Shown here in pieces: positions 38,949 through 49,564 of a stretch of 64,000 nt of DNA; position 1 is the stretch's first letter; every line of letters starts with the position of its first letter. The position numbers were made by a program, and so were the translations under genes. The stretch is from Earliella scabrosa (taxonomy: Eukaryota; Basidiomycota; Agaricomycetes; Polyporales; Polyporaceae), in contig JABYQQ010000001.1 in NCBI GenBank assembly GCA_022605405.1, forward strand, positions 372,001 to 436,000, read 5' to 3'. The notes under the pieces are model-generated. The model made no database searches. It was given only the letters and a program-made list of their open reading frames with translations, and had not been told where the DNA came from.

Positions 38949-39764
38949 GTTCGTTGTGTTACACTGGTCGACCGAAGGCGGAGGGAGAACGTGGTAGGAT
39001 AACTCCTCGTGTGTCGCTCGAACTCGAGGTACTGCTGATGTTACAAGTCTGATGTACAAGGGCTAGCGCGTGAGGTGTGCGGGCGTGAAAGTCGTCCAAG
39101 GCTCGTGAGGACCAGAGTCAGAGGGGGTCGAGGGGGAGGGGCGAGTACGAGAGCCGGGCAAGAGTGGGCTTTATGGCTGTCGAAGCGCAGCACTCGATCT
39201 AGCCGCGCGGTAGAAGTTTCAAGATTGCGGAGGACTGGCGGAGGATGGAGCAGGCCGTAATTTTACTTAGCACTCATGCTTGTCTCTCTTGCCCGGACGC
39301 CCAGCTGCCTTGCACGAGGCACAAGGAGCCTGGGCACGGTGTGTGATGCACGCCAGGAGAGGAGGTGATGTAAGAGGCAGTGTGCGCTTCGGGATTCTTG
39401 ACCCTGGGCAAGACACGCCGTCGACGCTCGGAGGCTTTGCAGCGTGCACAACGAACGTTCCTCACGATAACCATGCCGCTCACCGTCTTCAGCAGAACCC
39501 CTTTCCGACCTGCTCGGCCAGCCTTTTCCCCGCAAAGTCGTCCTGGGCGCCGCCCGACTACCGACCGTTCAGCTCGCATCTTCCACAAGGTTTGCCAGCA
39601 CACTCAACAGTCAAGAGCTAGGAAGATGGCATTGGAGGGTGGAGTGTAGAGTCGTCGCGCAGAGGGAGTACGATGATCTCGACGGCGTCGGTCATCGTGC
39701 GCTCGTGGCCCGTGCGCAGGCGATGGCTGTATTTGGCGCGCTTTGGCTCTATTTGTGGCGTTCT

Positions 39765-39770
39765 CACGTG
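39765..39770 (+). promoter_or_regulatory. CACGTG E-box upstream of bHLH gene
   Basis: A palindromic CACGTG lies just upstream of the TATA-like box (39776-39782), about 255 nt before the ATG at 40024. It is the consensus site of Cbf1/USF-type factors, the class encoded by the downstream gene, so self-regulation is possible. Confidence 0.45.
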
Positions 39771-39775
39771 CAGAC

Positions 39776-39782
39776 TATATAT
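39776..39782 (+). promoter_or_regulatory. TATA box of bHLH gene
   Basis: TATATAT about 245 nt upstream of the ATG, implying a long 5' leader. Confidence 0.4.
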
Positions 39783-40023
39783 TCGTCCTCGTGACCAAGA
39801 CGTGACCTCGTTTCGCTCCCCCGTGATCACTTCGCCCCCACAATTGTCCCTCGAGCTCACCGCGTACTACCGCGAGCAGCGACCTCTCGTCGCTGTCCGA
39901 GACGACGAACGCATAACAGCTCGGGCAAGCACCCCATCGAGCACACATCCCACCTTGTCCGACGCGAGTAATTCTCAAGCCAACCCAGTCCCGACCGCTC
40001 CGATACTCTGACCGTCTCGCAAG

Positions 40024-41630
40024 ATGGCATCGGCACAACCTGCTCACGATCCCGCACTCTCTCATGTCCCTCCCGCTCCCGCCCCCTCCCAGTCAGCAGC
40101 TGGGGCCCCGCCTCCAGCTGCCGCTGCACAACCCAACCTTACCAACACGCTGCTCGCTAACATGGGCTCGGAGCAGATTGCCGTTCTCCTTAAGCACATT
40201 CCAGACCTCCTCAACAGGGTGAGCTCTCAGTTTCATGCCTCCGATCGCTCCCCATCCCGCCCCAATCCCGCCTCCTAGCGCACCCCGAACACTGCGCGGG
40301 GATGCGTCGGGCACGCGCTCCACGTGATCGAGGGCATCGGTCACGTTTGTCGCGATCACCGCGAGGGCATGTATGTGGTACCGTCTCCCGGGGCGCGGAT
40401 TGATTGCGACGCTTCTGCTGCTCAAGTGGCATGCCTCTCGAGCTTCGCTGAGCTCTGTCCCCGCCGCAGGAGTGCGCGCGGAGGTAATCAGTTCATTAGC
40501 GTCAGATGCAGCTCAGGTGCCTTGCTTCCGTGCTATTCACGGTCTCGGCGGCATTCCGCTCGCCATGCGTCATTTATGTTCTTCTGCGATTAGACGCGAT
40601 GCGCGCCGTCGTAGCTGTACAATAATCGCTGACTCCGCGTGTCTTGACTCAGGGAGACCTGAAGGACTCAGTAGCCGCTGAAGCTCTCTCGCATCTCGCA
40701 CAGGGATTCCCCCCAGTCGCTCATCCAGGCCAGTTCCCCCATGGCATGCTGCCCGCGCAACTTCCTCTCCAACACAACCCGATGGCGGGCGAGCCCGGGC
40801 CGTCATCCCATCCGCGTGGCCCACCAAACCTTGGACAACTTTCCGCCGTCGCGACCGCACTACAGGCCAACGCGCAGCAACTGCCTCCGCCTCCAGACGG
40901 CCATCCGCCCTCGCAGGACGGGGGAGCCCCACCAAATGGTGGACCTCCCACAGACGAAGATTCGCCAGATGCTTCCGAGAAGCCGACGTCGAAGGGATCA
41001 GGGCGCCGTGGCGGTCGGAGCTCGACGATGAGCAACGACGAGTGGGCACGAATCCGGAAGGACAATCACGTACGTTTTTCCGTACAATCTCCCCTCCATC
41101 TCTCGAGTCAATGAAAACTTAATCTCCCTGCTTCGCCCTTGCAGAAAGAAGTCGAGCGTCGACGGCGCGGCAACATCAACGAGGGCATCAACGAGCTCGG
41201 GCGGATCGTGCCCAACGGGTCGGGCGAGAAGGCCAAGGGCGCGATCCTGAGCCGCGCGGTGCAGTACATCCACCACCTCAAGGAGAACGAGGCGCGGAAC
41301 ATCGAGAAGTGGACGCTCGAGAAGCTCCTCATGGACCAGGCGATGGGCGACCTCCAGGCGCAGCTCGAGGAGATGCGCCGGATGTGGGACGAGGAGCGCG
41401 TCGCGCGTCAGCGTGCCGAGGCTGAGCTCGAGCTCCTTCGCGGACATACTGCGAACGCAAATGCGGGCGCGTCGTCGGGCTCACCGGCCACTGCGACCGC
41501 GACGACGTCCGCGCCTCCAGCGGCCACGGCCAAGGACAACGGCAAACGCGAGCGGGAGGAGGACAGCGGGAAGGCGGAGGACTCCCAGCCAGCGGGGGAG
41601 GACAGGACAAAGCGGCCGCGTGTGGAGTAG
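40024..41630 (+). CDS. Cbf1-like bHLH transcription factor
   Basis: Three exons (40024-40218, 40653-41069, 41145-41630) encode 365 aa. The N-terminal half is Pro/Ala/Gln-rich and probably disordered. The basic region carries H204, E208 and R212 (NH-KEVERRRRGNIN), the H-E-R triad that reads CACGTG. A helix-loop-helix with the GSGEKAKGAILSRAVQYIHH loop and helix 2 follows, then a leucine/Glu coiled coil (LEKLLMDQAMGDLQAQLEEM). The tail ends in a KR-rich putative nuclear signal (TKRPRVE). Cbf1 homologues bind E-boxes at centromeres and at sulfur-metabolism promoters; which role applies here is not visible. Intron 1 is long (434 nt). Intron 2 lies inside the basic region between H204 and K205. 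Confidence 0.9.
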
Positions 41631-41895
41631 AATGTTCGCCGTTATCGCTAGGGCGCATCTCAAGGCTGCTTGCGCTCTGATTGGGGCGCGTCATTCAGCC
41701 CTCGAGATCCCCTCATCCCTGCTGTAGAGCACCTACCGGAGCCCCCTCTGTCGTGCCCGCCTCCCCGCTAAGCTCCCCGTTGCCAGACGTGTCTCCATTG
41801 GACTCGTACATACTACCTGCCACGTCCAGAATCATTGATCCTCTCGCCATTGCCACTACGTCCCTCCTGCTCCCCCGCCTGCCCGTTATTTCCCG

Positions 41896-41957
41896 ATCTC
41901 TTCCTCCTCTCTCCTCGCCTCTCCTCCTCTCTCCTCTCCTCTCCTCCTCTCTCCTCG
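41896..41957. repeat. CT-rich low-complexity repeat
   Basis: Imperfect tandem units of the type CTCTCCTC and TCCTC run for about 60 bases. Probably a simple polypyrimidine repeat in non-coding sequence. Confidence 0.7.
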
Positions 41958-44900
41958 CTATCCACTGTCGATCCTCTCGCCCGACGTCCCCGATTACTGT
42001 AGTATACCTTAAGTATGGCCGAGCCGCTCGCGTCGAGCGCGCGACGACGTTTGTGTGTTTGTGTGTAGTAGTTTTGGGACGCTCTCCGGCCTATCGCGCG
42101 CTGTATGAATTATGTATTTCTACGCATGCACCACCCCACCCATGTACTCGTACGCCTCCCGTACTAGGGAACTGCTGTCGGTATCGTTCAGTGGTTGTTA
42201 ACGTTGTTGTGATGCTTTCGAATTCGGTGCGCTTGTTGGCGTCAGGAGTGAGTGGGTCATGGTGAGCGATTCGGACTTTGAAGATTGTCCAATGTCTATT
42301 TGCTAGTGCCCCTCAGCCGCACACGGGTCGTCGACTCGGAGAATGGCTGTAAGCTTTACATACCTATCATCTGGTTCAAACTGTCCGAGGGAGACGGAAG
42401 TTATAATTTGAAGCTCGAAGCTCCAATCGCAATCTCGGAGTGAGTGGCTTGAATACTGATCGGCAGCTGAGGGAACTGTTCGGCGGTTGAGACTCGCGCA
42501 CGATCGACATGACCGTTTTGCACCGGGCACGCCCCCCCGGATCGTCTCCCGAGGTGAAGCTTTGAAGGCTGAGGCGGGCCCGGCATTCTCGGAGAGGCAC
42601 AGAGGAGGAGACGGGCCTGTGGCGATCTGGGTCGACGGCGTGCGGATACTAGGGTGAACGGTTGCGCATTGCGAGCGGGGTTGTCGGGCTGCCAGTCATG
42701 GTGGCGTCTGGGTGGCGTACGCAGTCTTGTGTTCAGCAATATAGCGGGGGGAGTTCAGAGAATGGTGCGCGTTCGTGTCCGGAGTGCGGGCACTCGGTAG
42801 GAGTTCGCGTGTTGGGGTCTGTTGATCATTCAGCTGTGACTGCTAGAGCATCGGAGGGCATAAATGGTCGGGTCGATCTGGATTCTGTGCGGCCGCTGCG
42901 GCGTGCCTATAGGTACATCCTATACTTTCGTGTTTCAGCGCAGCAGTGCGCACCGCCTATACCATGATCATGAAGGCGAGCAGGGAAATACTGACCACAG
43001 CCCTGATACAGGAAGTACTGCTCTCCCTGATCGAATGGAAGTCAGAGACAAACCGCTGGGTGGCACCCCAGTTTTCGACACCGCATCGGCAGGCCCGACA
43101 CCGCGACGACGGCGCGACCGCTCACCAAGTAGTATAGTACTGTCCATATGCATGTCCTATCCTGTCAGTGTCAGGCGTCCGAAAGTAGGTAGTAAATGAA
43201 CGCGTCACACGACGCTGCGATTCAACGGCTGGTCGCTCTTCCGTGACTACGCGGTGTTGGTGGCACTACTGAACGGTCGGTTAGTACGCCACTAGACCTG
43301 CGGGCTGTCTTCGTCCGATAGACGGCCCGGGTGCCATCCACATTCCCTTGTTACGCGACTTGAGTCTTGGCCTCCTGTCAATAAGTATGGGGACGCGAAG
43401 ACAGTACATACTTACTCACATATGCAAGAACGTGTTCCTGGAGTGTCATTAAGGAGGTGAGAAGGCTCGACCGTCGCGCTTCAGAGTGCCGGGTTCCTGT
43501 AAGATCGTCATGGCATTTCGCTGGACGTTGTGGGCGTAGGTACTTACTCGAGAAGGGAAGCTGTCACTGGTCAGGGTAATCAATATCCAATCATCGGCCG
43601 CGGCCGTCTGCGGTGGACGTGCGTTGTCATGGCATATGACCTGAGACCGTCGCGGCGCGAGCCTCGAGGCCGACTTTGATCTGCTTTGATTCATCGGGTA
43701 TGTTCCAATTCAATTCAGTGGCACTGGTATGTAATTTCGGTGCGCATCCCAAGCGCATCCGGCTTCTCAGGCCTCAGGAATCAGGATTGAGCGCGAGGTC
43801 ACAGGTGTTGAATCATGAATGTGGCAGATGGAACTTGCCCAAGACCAGAGCACTTGGGTCTTGGGAGCACAGTGGCACTCACGGGTGCAGCTGCCCGATG
43901 GGTATACTTACTTGGTGTGATGGCAGATGCGACGATGCCGATCCGTGGGCTTGTGCGGGCGCGGAAGAAGCGTTGGGAGCACACGGGCGATTCGTTCGAG
44001 ATTGCCTTAGAGTCTGATAGATCATAGGATGAGTGGCGGAAGTTGCCTAAAGGTGCGGCTGGTTGATGCGGCAGAACCCGTGCGATTCTGCACGCGAGTC
44101 GGGCTGCATGACCGGTAGGCGTCCACCGTGTGTCTGTCTCTACTTATGCGTCTCGCAGGCATGATTGTATACCGGTACGGTAGAGTGGTTATCGAATGGT
44201 ACGCTCACCAGAACCTAGACGAAATCCTCGTTTGAGAGATGGAAACCCGAGGATACGGAGAAAAGCCTCCGACTCCGAGAGCTGCACTGGAGAATGATCG
44301 AAAGTCCGCAACGCCACATGCGTCGACGATCGAGTGGCGGCGAGTGCGACGTCGGTGGATGATGGCATCGCACCCTCTTACGCGCGCTTCATCTGTTTGC
44401 ACACCAACTTGCACTGAAGAGTCGCGTTATGGCAAAAAGTGGGCGTTCGACGTTCAGCGTCGTCCCGGTACATACAATTGTGCTGTGTGTTCCTGGCCCT
44501 GCGGTTGCGAGTGAGAAGCGTCGGGAGTCCTCAGTCGAGTCGGGAAGAAAATACGAGTGCCTGACTCAGCCGGCTATACATACGCGCTTGGGCTCATTGA
44601 TGGGGGTGTGAGAAGAAAGAAAGGGGCCGGCGGAAGGACGGAGAAGGACAAGCTTGGTGGCGCTCGCGCGATCTCATCGCATCCGTCGTCGACGTCGGCG
44701 AGCGCGGGGCCGCCGCTGGGCCACCGCGCGCTGTCGTGCGGGGTGAACATGCAGGGCTCGGAGAGTACTATGAGTGCTCTGGGCGAGCTTGGGGAGAGGC
44801 AGCTCAGAGGATTCGAATTCGAATCCGTACAGACGCGTTTCTGACCGATCGGATCGCGTTGTCAGATGGCCTGCGCGGCTGCGCCTGTCTGCGTTGCGTT

Positions 44901-45025
44901 TGGGTGGGGACCGGCTTGGAGAGAGAGTCAGACCTTCCGCTCTCAGAGAGCAGCGCTGCGTGGGAGCGCGCACTTGGCCTGATCACCTTCTTCGGTAACT
45001 GCCCGTCCTCGGGCTATGGATCTTC

Positions 45026-45031
45026 TATAAG
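45026..45031 (+). promoter_or_regulatory. TATA box of G-alpha gene
   Basis: TATAAG followed by an ~80-nt pyrimidine-rich tract that leads to the ATG at 45129. Confidence 0.5.
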
Positions 45032-45128
45032 CTTTCCTCCCTCTCCGCCAATCTCTCTCTCGTCCTCTTCACGCCCTCTCCCCTTGCCGCCCCCCACGCA
45101 CGCCCCCATCACCCCCTACAACTCCGCG

Positions 45129-48058
45129 ATGGGTGTCAAGCGCTCCGTAGACGAGGACCCACTCGCCCGCATTCTCGCGCCGCCCCCAAACGAGACTCCC
45201 GAGGAGAAAGAGACCCGCCTCCGGCTCGAGGCAGAGGCACGCCAAATCAGCGACAAGATTGACGAGCAGCTCAAGGCGGAGCGGGCGGCGCTGAAGAAGA
45301 ACAGACCGGTGAAGGTCCTCCTCCTTGGACAGAGCGAGAGTGGTGCGTATATGCGTGTCCTCGTGCTGGAATGCTGGTGTGACCGTCTGTTACCGACCTC
45401 CAGGCAAGTCCACAACGCTTAAAAGTAAGTCATCTCCGTTCGTTGCCGCGTTCTGCCTGCCGGCATCGTCACCGCTTGCTCTCATTGCTCTTCTGTGGGC
45501 GTGTGTGGTGCTCGCACCGTTTCTCTCGTCTCCCAATCCTACTTCCACTGCCACACATCCCCAGATAAGCTAGAGCACCACAGACGTGGGTCGTGGCATA
45601 AGCGCCCGGTGTCAGCAAGCCACACCGAGCGCATACAGCCCGTCGCCCGCTCGGGGTGCGCTCTGGCTGTCCTTCTACGCTGCTGCGGCATGGCACGGGG
45701 ACCAGGGGTCCACGCTGCGTGCTGCACGCCCTGTGCTCCGTGAACAAACAGGGCAAGCAGCATTCCAATCCCCAGATCGAAGCCAAGCATCTTAGCGCGC
45801 AATGTGTCGATACGCTAGTCTTCGCGAAAACATTGTACGTCAAGCTGACACGTTCCAACAGACTTCCAGCTAGCGTACTGCCAGGACCAATGGGAAGCGG
45901 AACGCGCCTCGTGGTGCATGGTCATTCAGCTCAACCTCGTCCGCGGCATCAACACCATCCTCGACCTTCTCTCGGACGAGATGGGCGGGGGGCCCGCGCC
46001 CCCCACCGTCGACTCGGACGTGAGCGACGACGAAGAGGGGCGGTTCTCTCCTGGCCCCAATAGCGCACACTTCTCGGGCAAGCACCGGCTGCTCAAGCTG
46101 CGCCTCGCCCCCTTGCGTACCGTTCAGCGCGACCTCGAGGTGCGGATAGGCATCCAGGCCGGCGCCGACTTCAACGACACGATGATCTCGCCCCCAGGAT
46201 CGCCTGTGCTCGGCGGCTCCTCGCGGAAGCAGGAGTTCTTCGTCCGCTCTGCGACGAGCTGGAAACATAGTCGTACGGCCAGCGACGACGCGGGCGGGCG
46301 GAGATCGAAGGAGGTGCAGATGCGCGAGACCGCAGACATCCTCGCGGGCTGCGCGGACGACATGAAGGCGATCTGGGAAGACCCGACGATCCGCGACATG
46401 CTTCTGCGAAAGGGGTTGCGCATGGAGACGACGCCTGGCTTGTGCGTAGCTCGTCCTCCCCCTTGTTCTGGTGTGTCTGTTCGGCTGCATGCTGACACGA
46501 GTGCAGCTTCTTGAATGATATCGACCGGATTGCGTCCCGTGACTACCAACCGACTGACGACGATGTCGTCCGCGCCCGGCTGCGCACATTAGGTGTGCAG
46601 GAGCACAAAATCAAGTTCACCAAGGGTGAGCCGCGTCTCTCCTCCTCTCTCCAAGTTGCATACATGCTGACTGCTGGTCTCAGGTCCTGCCGCCGGCTCA
46701 GAATGGTGTATCTACGACGTCGGCGGATCGCGAACACAACGAATCGCATGGTATCCGTACTTCGACGACTGCGACGCCATCATCTTCCTCGCCCCGATCA
46801 GCTGCTTCGACGAACGACTCGCAGAGGACCGGCGCATCAACCGCCTCGAGGACAGCTACATGCTCTGGAAGGCAGTCGTCTCCTCCAAGCTGCTTGCGAA
46901 GACGTCGATCGTGCTTTTCTTGAACAAGTGCGACTTGTTGGAGCAGAAGCTGCTCACCGGTGTACGCGTCAAGGACTACGTGCATAGCTACGGTGACAGG
47001 CCGAACGACGTCGAGCACGCAACGAAGTGTATGTGGTATCTTCCGCCTCGTCCCTTAAGCTGGAGGCTAACGTAGCCGTTCAGACTTTGCACAACACTTC
47101 CGGGACATCCTGCGGAAGAACTCGCCGGAGCCGCGGCCGTTCCGTGTACATATGACGTCGGTCGTCGTAAGTCTGCCTCTTCTCGCTGCGCCGCATGTGT
47201 TGCGTCTCACGCCGCCTTTCCCTCATTTCATCTACATAGGACACGAAGGCTACCGCGGTGACCCTCTCAGTCGGTACGTGCCAGTCGATTCCTCTGCCCC
47301 GTTCCTTTTCGTTCGGTGCCGTTGCTGTCGCGTGCGGCAATCGTTGACGCGGGGACCCGTTTTTTGTTACAGTTGAAGAAGGCATCCTTCGTGATCACCT
47401 CCAGCGGGCCGACCTTCTCTGATTCTGATTCGACGGGTCGCGCTCTGTGTTCGTGTTCGCGTTCGTGTTCGTGGTTCCTGTTTTACGCTTGCTTCCACGC
47501 TGTCTTTCTTTTATTCTTCGTTCGTGTCTTCTCCCCCCCCTTCTCGTGCGCACGTAGCTCTCCCGCGTCCCGCGACTATACGCCCGCCTTATAGACCATC
47601 TAGTTAGACGGCGCCCCCGCCCTAGTGTGTACCAGTAGCCCCACCATGCTGTGCTCCTTTGCCTCCTGCCTCCGGTCCATCTCGCTCCGATCCATGCCCA
47701 CACGTATAATCCTGTAATATAGCATGCCTGCTGCGCCCCGTCCCACCTGCCCACGCCCCCCAGCCGCTCTCCGCCCACCGCCCAAACGTTCCCATCGCAC
47801 GTCGCCTCCGTGCTTCCCGCTCTGCGTTCTTCCTTCGTGTGGTGCTTCTCCCTTCCCTTCCCTTCCTTGCCCTTCCTTTTCCGTTCCTTTATCGTCCGTT
47901 CCCTTTCGGTTCCTTGCCCCGCGTCCGTGGCCCGTTCCTGCTTGTCGATGTGTCGATGCTCGCACGGGAGCCGCTGGTTGACATGCCTACCGTTTTCCCA
48001 CCTTGCAGTTCACGAACACATCATCAAGAAGAACCTCGCCGACTCGGACCTGACGTAG
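45129..48058 (+). CDS. Non-canonical heterotrimeric G-protein alpha subunit
   Basis: Eight exons (45129-45342, 45404-45424, 45862-46441, 46507-46625, 46684-47028, 47084-47166, 47240-47273, 48009-48058) encode 481 aa, ~125 longer than a typical G-alpha. The P-loop is G67-QSES-GKST. The switch I arginine R296 and T299 are kept, and the NKCD box is N392-D395. The switch II motif reads DVGGS: the GTPase-essential glutamine is Ser327. A TSVVDT segment replaces the usual TCATDT. Gly2 could be myristoylated but Cys3 is absent. The extra length is a charged, Ser/Pro-rich insertion of ~120 residues in the helical domain (DVSDDEEGRFSPG and on). Agaricomycetes have many divergent G-alpha genes of unknown coupling, and this fits that group. 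The last intron (47274-48008) is 735 nt, by far the longest in the window. Confidence 0.92.
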
Positions 48059-49564
48059 CGCCCCCCGTCCCCTCCCTCCCCTTTCCCCCTTTCCCTCTCC
48101 CTCTCACGACCCCACGCCTCTCTCTCTCCCACCTGGCGGCTGCTGTTGCAGGCGCGCGGATCTGGATTCAGAAGGGGGCCTGGCGTGCCCAGATCCGACG
48201 GTTTTCAGATCTGTGCGCGGTCCGGCAGCTGTAGCGGGTATGTTCCAGTGATACCTTGAGGTGAGCTTCGATTTCCGGTGAGAGCGCTTTGTTGAGGCCG
48301 TGTTTTCTTTGCCCTTTGACATTTCCCCTCCCGCTTGTGTGCATCCGCACGCGGACGGGCGGTGGTGCGCTTTCTCCATGTCAGGACTTTCGTTTGCCGT
48401 ATGTTGCTGCGCTTCGTCGGTCGTGCGTGCCCTTCCTCCTTTTGCATCTACCTATTCATCTTTCCAGTTTTCGCCCTTCGACATCCTCTCCTCTGTTGTT
48501 GTGTATGCGTGAGAGAACGCGATGTGCTGACGCGACCGACCCTCTCCAGATTTATTCCTATTGCTATCTTGCCCCCTTCGACCCGCGCCGGCCCGTGTAG
48601 ATATATGTATGAGCCGCGTCCGGACGCTCTTCCCTCTCTTTCTTCTCTCCCCTCTCATCCCTACCTTCTCTCCCTGTCAGCGACCCCCATCAGCATCCCC
48701 TCTCACGCCCGCCCCGTCATGACTTTACGCCTCCCACACCACCATCCCGCGCCTTCTTGCCATCTTGCCATCTTGTCTCTCCCATCTTCATCCCTGACAT
48801 CCCACATCCCCCCATCTCTCATCTTGCCTCGTGCCGCTGATGTCATGGTCCATTCGATTTCGGCACGCGTGCCGCCCGCCCACACAGTGCAAACGCTCTC
48901 TCTCCCCCATTGCCTCCCTCTGCTTGCTTGTTGTATTTGTAAATCTCCTGTCCGCGCCCTGAGGTCGGGGCGGGTGCCTACCCATCGTCGTCGTCGGTGT
49001 GTGCGTCTGTGCATCCCGCTGCCTTTGGCTACTTGGGTGCACTGATTATGTGGGCGTTCGTGCATCGAGAGTCACTGGAACCGAGGTATGTATTTATACC
49101 GCGTCGTCGCCTCCTCCTCCCGCGCTGTCGGGCATGTGCACCATGCGAGAACGCGATGCTAGAGGGCTTGAGGGCTTCTTGCTCTGCTGTCTGAGCTGGA
49201 TCGTGGGTGACGCGTCGAAAGATGCATCAACGCATCACGTCTCCTGGCGCGGCGTCCAACGTTCAAACGAAGACCCGCGCGTCACACGTTTATGGAGGGC
49301 CGGTGATGGGGATCATTGAACTCGGGATACGAATACATGTCTGTAGGGGACTTGCGATGGGGGCCGACTATCTACTTGCGATGTTATGCTGTGCGTGGGT
49401 GCTTAGTGTAGGCAGTGTAGAGATGGGTCATGGATCGTGTCTGGTGGAAGCTGGTGGAATGAGAGACATCATGCAGCAGCTAGGCCTGGAGAAGCATTGG
49501 TGTATGCGAGTTGAGCGTTGGACTGTTGGCAACTGGGATCAGCGCTCACCGCTCGAGATTCAAT
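48059..49564. other. Intergenic between convergent genes
   Basis: Pyrimidine-rich 3' flank of the G-alpha gene and 3' flank of the transporter gene. No gene is seen. Confidence 0.55.

Larger units (their letters stand above)
38949..40023. other. Divergent promoter region, GH16 and bHLH genes
   Basis: Holds a CACGTG box at 39765-39770 and a TATA-like box at 39776-39782 in front of the bHLH gene. Overlapping open frames at 39270-39620 have paired cysteines but no convincing family match. Confidence 0.5.
41631..45128. other. 3.5-kb intergenic region
   Basis: The longest gene-poor stretch of the window. It holds the 3' flank of the bHLH gene, a CT-rich low-complexity tract at 41896-41957 and the promoter of the G-alpha gene. 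A minus-strand fragment near 43850-43985 faintly resembles a membrane-protein piece but has no continuous exon chain. Confidence 0.5.

Noticed and set aside
39263..39621. Possible small zinc-binding or ribosomal protein (minus strand, paired cysteines, C-terminal KRDKHEC)
   Set aside because: No family could be recognised, frames on both strands are equally open, and no consistent splice or start was found.
43449..44027. Possible decayed membrane-protein fragment
   Set aside because: Only a short resemblance to DUF6533/6534-type motifs in one frame, with no second matching segment nearby.
47840..47920. CCTTC-rich tract considered as a telomere-like or tandem repeat array
   Set aside because: Irregular polypyrimidine with no fixed unit, inside an intron of the G-alpha gene.
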